Origin: Phoronis australis
Lineage: Eukaryota > Phoronida > Phoronidae
Length of the DNA stretch: 34,703 nt
Assembly (NCBI GenBank): GCA_002633005.1
Contig: NMRA01000060.1
Coordinates: 975,355 to 1,010,057, forward strand
Direction of reading: 5' to 3'
This document shows, piece after piece, positions 11,301 to 20,706 of this stretch (positions are counted from its first letter, which is position 1; each line of letters starts with the position of its first letter). A program made the translations under genes and the position numbers. The notes beneath the pieces were generated by a model that ran no database searches, was not told the DNA's origin, and saw only the letters and a program-made list of their open reading frames with translations.

Positions 11301-14300
11301 AAGTTACTATAAACACATAACAATTTGCTAGCAAAGAAATAATATCAATAATACTATCAAACTAACGTACTAAATAATATATATCATGAATTTCACGGAT
11401 TTCATGAACATACAAGGCTTGCATCTTGGTAATGGTCGGATATAGTATGCCCGTATTTTGAGAACCAATTTTCTCCATTCAACAAATGGACATCAAAGTG
11501 ATTCTCAAAATGTGGGCACGTTATATCCGACTATTGCGTGCCTCTACAGAACTGGTGCTTCCATTCCTGGTCCAGAGTTACGTTTCATTAAAAGGGACTA
11601 AAGACTCAAAGTGGGAAATATGTCACTCGCTCCCACTGAATAAAGGTTCAGTACATGGTTATTAGCACATCACAGACTAGAAATAATTTATACAAATTAT
11701 CTCAATAACTAGCATTTATGATTGTATTCTCAGAGGTTTTGCACTTTTTCCGAATGTTGAGCATAAGATCAAATTTCTGACTTATGTCTTCAATAACTTT
11801 TTATGAATCAGACTTCATTTAATGGATTTTTTTCAGGTTCTGGCGAATCCCTTTGACGACATTGAACCACGCTCCCTGCCAAAGCGATCCGCTGCTGACA
11901 AAGAGAGTAAAAAGAAGAAAAGCCAGTCTAAGGCCACAAAGTAATGCACTGTAACATAGGGTAGCTATGAACTTGTCTTCTGGTAAAAGAAATAACTTTT
12001 GATGTAGACCACTAGCAGTAATGACGTTGGTCTCAACATGTTCTGCACTCAAGTTAGAGGCGTTCTCTGGGCTTGCAAATAACTGACAGTTTCTTATTGG
12101 TTGAAATGAGGCTCAACAAGTTGGGTTGTCTTTATACAATAATCATGGTTATCCAGCAATAACAAATGGTCAGTTGAGCGGTAATGAGAGTCTAACTTAC
12201 GAGCCCATTGAGCTGCTCGTCGGGTCACGTGGGCTCGAAAGTTAGGCTTTCTAGTAAAACTAGGCCGCCGATAGGCAGTAATCATTATTTCAATACAATG
12301 TAATGTGCCAGATTTGAACATGCATTTGGGACTACTAAGTTGCCAGTTCTTTGTAATCCCAAAAATAGCTTCTCATCTGAGTTATGGATAAGTTGAGGCC
12401 AAGGCATGCTGTTTAGTTTCCGAGGTCAACTTGAACTCCACAAGGCTTTTCTTGACATTTTTTGTTCTACCATAGTACAAGCTCATGATTTGTGTGTATG
12501 ATTGTAAACTTGAGTACGTAATGGTTTACACAGTGAGTTTTTCATTCTAACCTTGCACCTCATCGCACGTGAAGTCTGATGACAGTGTAATTCCCAGAGC
12601 ATTAAACTTTTTGTCGGATTGGGTATGCACCCACAGCTCCCAACTTCTCACCAATTTCGTTTAATGTATCTGTGCTCGCGTCAATGCCTATCCCTGATTT
12701 TTGAGTTCCCCAATTTGACTGGCCTGGATGAGTACGGTTTAAGAGTTACATCATTATACACTCTTTGAGTTTTAATATTCCAGTTGTAGTAACACTCAAC
12801 ATGACATAGCTTGTTACAAATTGTGAACGGTAAGAATTGGTCACAGTCTGTAGCAGTCGTATCCATTTCAATGAGGCTTTCTAAACGACGTCTGTGCCGT
12901 TTCCCACATCTCGCCCATGCCCAATCGTCTTGATGCAGATACACGTCTTTTTATTTCAGAAATTTTAATCTTTTATCGTTCGGTGAAGAGGCCGAGGAGG
13001 ATGAGGTGGAGACGGACATCGTAACCAATGAAATGAAAGGCAAGAGCAAGAGTAGTCACGATCTGACAAATGACCCACGACTCAGCTCTGTACCCGCTGT
13101 TGATGTCGTGGAGACTGGTCAGAAGAGGCCATTGTCAGGAGAGGAGGTGAGTTTTGGAGGCTTCTATAAACATTTTTTCAGTTTTGGACTCAGTATGGTG
13201 GAGAAATGTCGAATTATTGAAAGAATACTTTTAAGAAAATTTTTGTTTCTTTTTATCATTGTTTGTATGTTATGGCTGTCACCGAGGAACATTTGGTAAT
13301 TTTTTTAGCATCTGTAGCAATGTTACAAGCTTTTGAACTTTGACAAATAACTATTTTTTAAATTGTTTTGTGTCCCAAAATGAGGAATTTTTATTGTATT
13401 TGGCATTAGTGATGTACTTTATACCATGAATTTCTGTAACTGTGAATGGGACCATTTTTCGAAAATCTGGAAAAAAGACAGATACAAGCTGGGTGCTTTT
13501 TCAGACTCATGAAACTTAATGGGCAACTGCTTGTATTAGTCTAAAAGAGCGTATGAACAAAACTAATGAATACTGCAAAACTTTTACCCAAAAAAAGTAC
13601 TCCATTTGCGGTGCAGTCGGCACATTTCAGACCTTTTGGTTGCTCTTGTTATAGCAAACCAGTGAAATTGTATTAGGTTGTAAATCTTTCAATTGGTTTA
13701 GAGTGAGGACTCCGACACAGAGATGAAGGAGAAAATAAGAAAAAAGTTAAAGAAAAATGAAGCGGATGAACCTGTGGAGCAGAAAGACAAACCTGCAAAG
13801 TTATCAAAAAAGTAAGAACACGTATTATTGAAATTGTTTGTAAACATCGATAGTTTTACGTTTTGAATGATGCTTCCATCGTGATGTGCCATCTCCTATT
13901 AATATCGCAAACATTTTTAAGATTCACTTAATATATCTTCTATTTAGCTCATAAAATGTTACGAAGGAGTGAAATTTTAGTTAGTCATTAATTCTGTGAC
14001 AAAAATGATTGTTGAGAAAATTCTGTTTGATCACATGGTTGAATAGTTCGGGGTGTGCAGTAGTCGTGAAGTGCAATCTTTGGTAAACTTTTGATTATCT
14101 GACTGTGCTAACATGATGAACTGTTGAAAAATAAAAAAGTCCACAATTTTGACCATTTGTGAAGAGTTGCTGCTACGCATAGCTTATTGATTTGAAGCAA
14201 TGTTTCTGATGTGCTCTGTTTTTGAGCAGGCAAACGTCTTTTGTATGTGATAAATTACATTGATTTAGATCTCCAAATTATCTCATGTTTAATGAACAGT

Positions 14301-17300
14301 TTGTAGAGCAGCCTCACGTTGATACAGCACACATCACGAATTTTTGGCCGACCGGTCGGAAATTGGTCGACGACCGGCCGTCGACCGGTCGTCTAGCCGA
14401 CCAGCAGCCAACCAACAACGGTCGGCTAGAAGCCGTCTGCTTAGTCGCCTCTGTGGTCGGCACTTGGGTCGGCTAATTGGTCGCCTAGCGTAGACGACCN
14501 TAGTTAGTCATTAATTCTGTGACAAAAATGATTGTTGAGAAAATTCTGTTTGATCACATGGTTGAATAGTTCGGGGTGTGCAGTAGTCGTGAAGTGCAAT
14601 CTTTGGTAAACTTTTGATTATCTGACTGTGCTAACATGATGAACTGTTGAAAAATAAAAAAGTCCACAATTTTGACCATTTGTGAAGAGTTGCTGCTACG
14701 CATAGCTTATTGATTTGAAGCAATGTTTCTGACGTGCTCTGTTTTTGAGCAGGCAAACGTCTTTTGTATGTGATAAATTACATTGATTTAGATCTCCAAA
14801 TTATCTGATGTTTAATGAACAGTTTGTAGAGCAGCCTCACATTGATAGCTCAACTCTGTCTGTGATACATAAGCTGTTTAAAAGTTATAGCTGCGATATG
14901 CTGGTCAGTTGTTCAAAACAATTTGTCTGCAATTCTGACAGAACAGAGCTTACTACAGTTACAGGGAATGAGTCTGGATTCTCAGTAAATCCCAAATGAG
15001 TTGGTTTACTAGGTTTTTTTTTAGCGCAAAACAATTGAATGGTCGAGAGATGTTTTTTGCTAAATCCCGTAACTTCTCTTCCTCTATATCAATGCAAAAT
15101 ATATCGTGAAGTGTCTCAGTAAAGTTGTCATTGACCTCATTGTCAGCCAAATCAGCTATTTTGTAGATGCAGTATGCTGGCTCAACCATATTATCCTGAA
15201 ACTCGCCCTACTGTTAAATTACTGAATGATTTAGCCTCCTTTTCTAACTTTGCTGTTCTCGTTCATGAGAGGAGGCTACCTGGATGATGAACTCAGCTTC
15301 TGCCCAACTGTCATGACAAGGAATTCCAACTGTTTTTGTTGTGTGCTCTCTCCACTAAATATGTACCATGACCAACAAAGTACTACTTTTTATGTGCCCA
15401 CATCTTTATATTTGGACGCATTATGCTTTCATTTTCGTCTGTCCGTCCATCCGGCGTCCGTCAGTCTGGCGACCGCTGCTCTATCTCCAAAACCCTTTGA
15501 CGTACGTTCATGAAATTTTGCACATATGTTGTTTTCATGGATGGGACGGCATGAGCGAACTTTTGGTTGGATCCGACTACCGGTGTGCTCCCTAGTGGCA
15601 ATATTTGATTTTTACGCTTACCTTTATATGTTCTAAGGTCCTCAATGTATTTTCATAAAATTTGGGATATAAGCATCTATTAGTGAGGTGATGCTAACCT
15701 CCCATTTTCGGATGGATTCGACATAATTTGCGCCACCTAGTGGCTATTTTTTTAGTCTGTTTGTTGGTGTCCACCCCTCTATCAACCAAACCGCTCTAAG
15801 GATGGTTGTGAAAATTGGCATGTATGTTTTTAGTATAAAGAGGACTGCTGACGACGATTTCGACTACTGCGATGCTTCCTAGTGGCAGTTTTTTTGGGCT
15901 GATGGCTGTATCTCCAAAACTGTGGCAGAATCTTTACTAAATTTAGCAATGACTTTCTAAAATGGCTCTGATGTGGTGGCGTGTTACAACTATTCTTAAA
16001 ATCTCTTGGTCTATTTACACCGAACTCTTGTCTATTTACACTGTCATGACTTTTTGGTCGGTCTGTTCTCCGGCCATCGTCAGATGTTCCTGTGGTCTTA
16101 GAAGAACGAGCACGGATATGTGGTACACTCATCATGGTGTGATTTTTTTATTTTTTGATATTTTTATTTTTTTATTATATTTTTAATTTTTTTCTTTTTA
16201 TTTTTTTATTTATTTATTATTTTTGATATTTTATTTTATTGATTTATTTATTTTATTTTTACTTATTTATTCATTTTTATTCATTTTTTATTTATATTTT
16301 TATTGTTTATTTTCATTTTTTTATTTAGTTTTCATTTTTCATTTATTTTTTGCTTTGTCTTTTTTATTTTTTCTTAATTTTTGTTTTATTTATTTTTCAT
16401 TTATTTATCATTTTCACTTTTTATTGTTATATTTTTTTATTTTATTTTTTTTATTAATTTAATTTATTTTTTACTTATTTATCAATTTCATTTTTGTTAT
16501 TTTTTATTTATATTGTTTATTTTTATTGCATATTGTTATTTTTTATTTATTTACTTTTTTGTTTATTTTATTTTTTGTTTTTATTTATTTATTATTTTTA
16601 TTTTTCATTTATTTATTTTTTATTTATTTATTTTACTTTTTATATTTTATTTATTTTTATTCATTTATTTCTTATATTTTTTAATTTTTACTTTTTATTT
16701 TTTCATTTTTCATTTTTTTATTTATTTTTATTACATTTTTAATTTTTTTTATTTTTATTTGTTTATTTATTTTATGTTTTATATTTTTATTTATTTATTT
16801 TTATTTTTTATTTTTATTTTTCTTATTTTCCTTTCTTATTTTTATTTTTATTTTCTATTTTATTCATTTAGTTTGTTAGTTTCCTTTTTGTTGTTTTATT
16901 TTCATTTTTAATTTGTTTTTCTTTTTTTATTTTTTATTCTTTATCTTTATTTTTCATTTATTTTTGTAATTTTTGATATTTTTTCATTTTTATTTTTTTT
17001 CGGTCGACGACAACAAATTCGACTACTAGTGGTAGTTTTGTTTTGTTTTGTTTTGTGCCAATAGTTGTATCTCCTAAACACACTGCAGGATCTTTATTAA
17101 ATTTAACGCTTGTATTTATATGAAGCTAACAACAGACAACGACGTCTTTGAGGCAGATCCAAAGAACCCTGTGCCCCATAATGGCAATTTCATTTTTTCT
17201 GTTTTCTTTGACAGATTTTTATGAAATTTGGTAAATAGCTTTTTATTAAAAAGCAATGGCATGTTCCCGGTTTCACATGGATTGGATGTTTTTGCGCCAT

Positions 17301-20300
17301 TTAGTGGCTATTTTTATGAAACAAATGAACAACCCTAGAAGCACAGCGTTTGAGGTGCATTCGTGGGCGCATTTCAACACTCCGCGTTGCTCTTGTTGCA
17401 AATTAGACAATTTGACACAAAACTTTTTTCTCACTCGATTATTTTTGTCAACTTGTCTTCCAGTGAGGAGCTGAGACGTGAAGTGCAGCAACTGAAGAGG
17501 GAGCTGTTAGAAGCCAAGAAGAGGAAGGAACAGAAGGATAAGGTAGAGGTGACCGAAGAGACTCCAGGTACGTGTGTTGTTGGCATGCATCTGTTTTATC
17601 CAATTCAGTCTTGATATCTGTTTAAGTTTATCTAGGACCGTATCTACAAGCCTGTGCATTGAGCAACAAAACTAGAATTTAATTATTTGAAAGTAGAAAC
17701 CCTGTAGAATAAAATTTTTGACTCGATGCCAATTGGGCCTTTCTACCAAAATGTATTGGAAAAGAAAAGTTCATTCAATGCTTATCAATTGCATGGCCAA
17801 ATTTCATTTAAAATGCCTCTTATTTTTTATAATGTGCTCTAAACTGGGGAATTTTGGTCTTAGTAGTGAATTTATGCAAGGTAGTGAATGAGAACCCGCA
17901 TGTAACGCAAAAGCAATTTCTGAGGGTGTGCTCATATTTAAAAACTGTGGAATTTATATAGGTTTGGCGTCTATAATTTACACAGCGTCAATGAGTCCGC
18001 TTACTCCTAGCGCCACCTGTGGAACTACCTCTGAGGAACATTCAATCAAATTGAAGAACCACGACTTCTGGGTCTGCGAAGTTATGTAATCTTTGTACTC
18101 GAAATCAAACTCAAAATTGTTATTGGCATTTCCTGTTCTGTTTCAATATAAACGTATGACAAGTATCTCTAATTTTGTGCCAGAGTATCTGTTATGGTTT
18201 CTGTGGGTGACTGTCTAATCCTAGTTTGCTTGAAAAGAAAACGATTATTTAGAAGACTGACAGTGTTTATGAGATTTTATCCGAAGACATCTATATCATG
18301 TTATTGATATTGTCGTTTTGCTGAGATTGTACCATTTTTTTGCAAAATGTTAGTAAAAAGACATGGTTGTAAGGTGGCGTTAAGTCAAAAATTCCGGTTT
18401 TTTTACTTTAAGAAAATATGTAATTTTACTGAGCTTAAAGGTAGATATTTGACTTAATACAGACTTGTGGGTGGTGTCCTACATGTTAACCTCAATACAT
18501 CATGTAGATTGAAAGTCGCATTATGTCATCGAAGATGAAAACACAAAATTGTGAGCACCTTGCAAACAACATTGTGTCGTTGTACGGTCTGGGAATCGTG
18601 CTTCTAACAACAGCCAATGACGTCACAGAGTCAGTGTCCCAACTGACATATGTTCCAAAAAATCTAGCTACAATCATGTGTTCTCACTTAAAACACATGA
18701 AAATATCTCATGTAATCTCCCGAAGTCTCGTTTTCGTACGAGATCCTAGTGTTACTAAACTTTACCCAGGCTGCCTCTTTCACCTTGCTCAAATGAGGCC
18801 AAACAATGGGATATTTGGTTCTGGACTGCATCCAACTCATTTTGAAAACTGCGCCTGATACATTTCATGAAGGGAAGGCGTACTGGCATCCAACTGAAGG
18901 TGCAAACTTTGTTTAACTCCTCAAAAACAAGCTGTTTACAATCTTGATGCTGACTGTCATAGGCCCTTGAATTTATCCATTCCTCGTATCTACCACTGGC
19001 ACCACCACTCACTGTGATATGTTTCTTGTATGGTTGTGAGTCATTGAGAGTGCTTGTGCTGAGTGTAGTGTTGTTATTTGTCAGAGAAACAACCTGTAAA
19101 CGAAGCGGTTGTAGAGTTCAAGAAGGAGCAGAAAAAGTATAGGGAGATGAAGAAGAAGCAGCCAAAGAAGGGCTCTGCCCGAGAAGAGCAGACGTTAGCC
19201 ATGTTGGCGAAGTTCAAGACCAAGTTGGAGGCAGCGCGAGAAAAGGTGGAGAGTAAAGGGGAGGATGAAAATGAGGCAACAGACGACTGGTAAGGCCAAG
19301 CAGCAAATGGTTTATTTGGTACTCTAGCAAGCCCCAGACGGATAACTGGTGAAGCCAAATAAAAAGATGGTTCATTTTGATGTTTAGAAAACACGCTAGA
19401 GTTCATTAGCTGTCTTGCGACTAGAAAAAATCTACCCAAAACTGTGTGTTCTCATTTAAAATACGCGACAATATCTCGCGAAGTCTTACTATTTAGTGAG
19501 GTTCTAGCATTTCCAAACTCTACCCAGGTGACTGGTAAGGCCCAACAAAAGAGATAGTTCCTCACAATACTCTTGCAAATCATAGAACTCTAGCCCTGGA
19601 ATGCCAACATTGATCTCACGCTGCTGAGGCTGCGCCACGCATGCGTGGCATTTGTTTGCATTGGTTTGTTCTGGTGTTGGGTATTCCTATGTAGTTTACC
19701 TTCACTTAAACTTTTCGCAACTCGGGAAATCACTGGGTGTGTAGAACCATAACTCAAGTCTTGCTTGATGAACAAAAATGTCAAAATGGAAATAAAGCAA
19801 TGAAATTAGACTTGATTTGATAACTCCAACTCTCCATCAAAACTGAGTCTAGAAGAAAGCCGGAAATTCTCAGTGCAAACTCTCGCGGCTAGTCTCAGGG
19901 TCACAAGCTTTAATAATAGAATACATGTACACTGGTCATTTGTGGGAGTTGACATTCCTGGGCTAGAGTTTCATTAGCAAACCCAAGTCAGACAACTAAT
20001 AAGGCCAAGTGGTAGTCTTTCCTCACAGCCGTCTTTTTATTCTCCCGAAGCATTAGTGATCCTTGTAGAATTTTTAGATTATTTCCCGGTTTTTGCGCAC
20101 TGACATGACATTATATTTCAGAGATTCAAGGACTTGTTATTTGTTAAAGGGCTATTGCTAGGTTCAGTTTACCTTTAAAAATTCAAAAATATATTTTTCC
20201 TTTGTCCTCATACTCTGGTAACCACTGTGATTCAACAAACTGATGCATTTTTTCAGGCTGGGTCATAAACTGGAATTTGAGACATCTCAGAAGAAAGTGC

Positions 20301-20419
20301 TGGATGCAAATGTTCACGATGAAGAACGATACGAGATCTATGATCCACGGAACCCAATGAACAAACGAAGGAGAGAAAACAGCAAACAGATGAGCAAAGA
20401 CAAGAAAACACGAGATTAA
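5330..20419 (+). CDS. CWC27: CWC27 spliceosome-associated cyclophilin, complete, 10 coding exons
   Basis: Homolog of human CWC27 (SDCCAG10), a nuclear cyclophilin-like protein of activated spliceosomes that in human pairs with CWC22. Coding exons: 5330-5371, 8468-8677, 9206-9349, 10649-10744, 11837-11940, 12960-13146, 13702-13811, 17464-17567, 19085-19289, 20257-20419. All nine introns are GT-AG and the joined frame is 1365 nt, 454 residues plus stop (human 472). Residues 1-165 form the cyclophilin fold. Of the cyclophilin A catalytic set, R56, F61, Q112 and H127 are present, but the Trp position is E122, as in human CWC27, which is reported to lack isomerase activity. Residues 200-232 hold the conserved [10 protein letters not shown] and [11 protein letters not shown] blocks. 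Residues 299-326 look like a charged coiled coil. Residues 426-440 are the conserved [15 protein letters not shown] tail. Start chosen because it gives the family N-terminus [10 protein letters not shown]. Confidence 0.96.
5641..7411. mobile_element. candidate non-autonomous TIR element in CWC27 intron 1
   Basis: AGGGATATAC at 5641-5650 and its exact inverse GTATATCCCT at 7402-7411 bound 1.77 kb. Inside both ends the same motifs recur in inverted order: GCTGGGCGAGT about 35-41 bases in, then TTGCCCAG 27-28 bases further. This gives imperfect terminal inverted repeats of roughly 80 bases. No transposase-like ORF lies inside; the longest frames are under 90 codons. No clean target-site duplication is visible (ATTAGG on the left, ATAAGG one base off on the right). 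Confidence 0.5.
7412..8467 (+). other. rest of CWC27 intron 1, nothing recognised
   Basis: Overlapping short ORFs on both strands show no family resemblance. I see no RNA gene, repeat or regulatory site here. Confidence 0.45.
8468..8677 (+). CDS. CWC27: CWC27 coding exon 2 (cyclophilin domain, first half)
   Basis: Residues 15-84, from [15 protein letters not shown] to [11 protein letters not shown]. Contains [19 protein letters not shown], with the cyclophilin active-site positions R56 and F61. Acceptor ctctcag|GTA, donor AAG|gtttgt, phase 0 at both ends. Confidence 0.96.
9206..9349 (+). CDS. CWC27: CWC27 coding exon 3 (cyclophilin active-site half)
   Basis: Residues 85-132: [29 protein letters not shown] and [13 protein letters not shown]112 and H127 match cyclophilin A Q111 and H126; E122 stands where most active cyclophilins have Trp. 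Acceptor cttcag|GAT, donor AAG|gtaagt, phase 0. Confidence 0.96.
9350..10335 (+). other. CWC27 intron 3, AT-rich, nothing recognised
   Basis: AT-rich intron between exons 3 and 4 without long ORFs. A tRNA-derived SINE-like piece follows at 10336. Confidence 0.45.
10336..10500 (+). mobile_element. tRNA-derived SINE-like fragment
   Basis: The first roughly 70 bases resemble a decayed tRNA: TGGTCTAGTAGTGAAAGCAC corresponds to the A-box region, and GGGTTTCTGTTCC about 40 bases later sits where a B box (GGTTCGAATCC) would be. A non-tRNA tail follows to about 10500. It lies in CWC27 intron 3 in the gene's orientation. The B box is degenerate, so it is unlikely to be a functional tRNA; the right boundary is approximate. 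Confidence 0.45.
10649..10744 (+). CDS. CWC27: CWC27 coding exon 4
   Basis: Residues 133-164, [20 protein letters not shown] and on to RVVRSE, closing the cyclophilin fold; human has VTGDTVYNMLRLSEVDID. Acceptor attattag|GTA, donor GAG|gtcagt, phase 0. Confidence 0.94.
11431..11535 (+). other. 105-nt intronic hairpin
   Basis: The left arm 11431-11467 and right arm 11499-11535 are inverted repeats of 37 bases with 7 differences. In the + strand RNA five of these become G-U pairs, leaving two mismatches. The 31-nt spacer has its own TCCATT/AATGGA stem. It lies in CWC27 intron 4. It could be a small-RNA precursor or a palindromic mobile-element remnant. Confidence 0.5.
11837..11940 (+). CDS. 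CWC27: CWC27 coding exon 5
   Basis: Residues 165-198 plus two bases of K199. Begins [12 protein letters not shown] (human VLFNPFDDIIPR) and continues as a Lys/Ser-rich linker. Acceptor tttcag|GTT, donor ACAAA|gtaatg, ending in phase 2. Confidence 0.92.
12186..12251 (+). other. ~65-nt intronic hairpin
   Basis: Arms 12189-12207 and 12230-12248 pair over 19 positions with one G-U and one mismatch, around a 22-nt loop; about three more pairs extend the base. It lies in CWC27 intron 5 and includes a CACGTG E-box at 12226-12231. Function unknown. Confidence 0.4.
12960..13146 (+). CDS. CWC27: CWC27 coding exon 6 (acidic and [10 protein letters not shown] block)
   Basis: Completes K199 and encodes residues 200-261. 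Holds [17 protein letters not shown] and [11 protein letters not shown] followed by [11 protein letters not shown], the most conserved part of the family outside the cyclophilin domain. Acceptor tttcag|A, donor GAG|gtgagt. Confidence 0.94.
13147..13701 (+). other. CWC27 intron 6, nothing recognised
   Basis: AT-rich intron with no repeat, RNA gene or exon-like ORF that I can support. Confidence 0.45.
13702..13811 (+). CDS. CWC27: CWC27 coding exon 7
   Basis: Residues 262-297 plus two bases of N298. Very acidic, then Lys-rich ([17 protein letters not shown]; human MRERIAKKLKKD). Acceptor ggtttag|AGT, donor AAAAAA|gtaaga. The Lys-rich end makes the exact donor slightly less certain, but this choice keeps the frame with exon 8. 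Confidence 0.9.
13978..14324. repeat. 347-bp direct duplication, copy 1
   Basis: Repeated at 14501-14847 with only about three base differences seen by eye (near 14211, 14284 and 14319). Copy 1 runs into a GGTCG-rich stretch and then an N; copy 2 continues into different sequence. Confidence 0.9.
14325..14499. other. GC-rich GGTCG/CGACC stretch truncated by N
   Basis: About 175 bases unlike the AT-rich surroundings, densely built from GGTCG, CGACC, GACCGG and GGCTA motifs in both orientations, such as CCGACCGGTCGG and GTCGACCGGTCG. It stops at a single N at 14500. It looks like one end of an insertion whose remainder is missing from the assembly. Confidence 0.55.
14501..14847. repeat. 347-bp direct duplication, copy 2
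   Basis: Begins at the base after the N at 14500 and matches 13978-14324 at a constant offset of 523. High identity and the N junction suggest two alleles placed in series by assembly rather than a biological tandem duplication. Confidence 0.9.
15391..17398 (+). mobile_element. R1 interspersed repeat, copy 1, in CWC27 intron 7
   Basis: Shares both ends and internal order with 30243-31973: a start resembling TGCGCCCACATATTTATATG, CGTCTGTCCGTCCATCCG, then blocks containing CTAGTGGC, and an end TCCGCGTTGCTCTTGTTG. A CGTGGGCGCAT motif near the right end is the inverse of ATGCGCCCACA at the other copy's left end, suggesting short terminal inverted repeats. The match GCGCCACCTAGTGG lies at 15730-15743. 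The middle is occupied by an A/T-only expansion (16141-17000). No coding capacity. Confidence 0.75.
16141..17000 (+). repeat. T-rich low-complexity tract (TTTAT)n
   Basis: About 860 bases almost entirely T and A on the + strand, made of TTTTTATTTAT-like units with scattered C and few G. It sits inside R1 copy 1, interrupting its third block. Long open frames here (Phe, Tyr, Leu, Ile) are composition artefacts. Confidence 0.95.
17464..17567 (+). CDS. CWC27: CWC27 coding exon 8 (coiled-coil)
   Basis: Completes N298 and encodes residues 299-332, [20 protein letters not shown] (human EELRKEARQLKRELLAAKQK), heptad-like and strongly charged. Acceptor cttccag|T, donor CCAG|gtacgt. Only about 65 bases separate its acceptor from the right end of an R1 repeat copy. 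Confidence 0.94.
17568..19084 (+). other. CWC27 intron 8; contains one R3 repeat copy
   Basis: AT-rich intron. Apart from the R3 copy at 18678-18770 nothing is recognised; the ORF of 111 codons at 18523-18858 overlaps R3 and has no family resemblance. Confidence 0.45.
18678..18770 (+). repeat. R3 short interspersed repeat, copy A
   Basis: Starts GTGTTCTCACTTAAAA and carries CAATATCTC-like, CGAAGTCT and GATCCTAGTGTTACT blocks, in the same order as the copies at 19446-19527 and, inverted, 33017-33099. Confidence 0.65.
19085..19289 (+). CDS. CWC27: CWC27 coding exon 9
   Basis: Completes E333 and encodes residues 334-400: [20 protein letters not shown] then [20 protein letters not shown], matching human YRREKQKYEALRKQQSKKGT. 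Acceptor ttgtcag|AG, donor GACTG|gtaagg. An in-frame TAA follows at once in the intron. Confidence 0.94.
19446..19527 (+). repeat. R3 short interspersed repeat, copy B
   Basis: GTGTTCTCATTTAAAATACG, then ACAATATCTCGCGAAGTCTTA, then GTGAGGTTCTAGCAT. Lacks about 11 bases (ACGTAATCTCG-like) present in the other two copies. Lies in CWC27 intron 9. Confidence 0.65.
20257..20419 (+). CDS. CWC27: CWC27 coding exon 10 with stop
   Basis: Completes W401 and encodes residues 402-454 and TAA at 20417-20419. Begins LGHKLEFE (human MSHVLQFE) and carries [17 protein letters not shown], the C-terminal signature. Acceptor ttttcag|G. Confidence 0.95.
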
Positions 20420-20706
20420 ACGTGGCTTTGGCAGAACATTTGAATGAGACAGGTGAAAGAGTTCAAATTAGGTTGGGAAGATCATGTGTCTAATGTCCCC
20501 CACAGAACTAGAAAATTTTAACTTTTAAGTATAATGCAGAGTGGGCTCAAGGTATATTACCAGACACCAAAGAAATTCAGATTGGTCTATAAAAGCGTGG
20601 TTTTTTGGTTACAAGAACTGGCAAGAGTGCATCCAGAAGAGCTGCAACGGTTTTGTGCTCCTATTGGATAGGCATATACTGTGAACATGGCTCCCATCGC
20701 AATAAA
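20420..20706 (+). terminator. CWC27 3' UTR with candidate poly(A) signal
   Basis: The first AATAAA after the CWC27 stop is at 20701-20706, about 280 bases downstream. Further AATAAA motifs at 22021-22026 and 22233-22238 would give longer 3' UTRs. Which is used cannot be told from sequence. Confidence 0.45.

Noticed and set aside
16223-16911. ORFs of 79-176 codons, very hydrophobic, looking like membrane proteins
   Set aside because: They read through an A/T-only tract; the Phe/Tyr/Leu/Ile content is fixed by TTT and TAT codons.
19634-19649. Perfect 16-bp palindrome GCCACGCATGCGTGGC
   Set aside because: Isolated, with no partner sites or known function.
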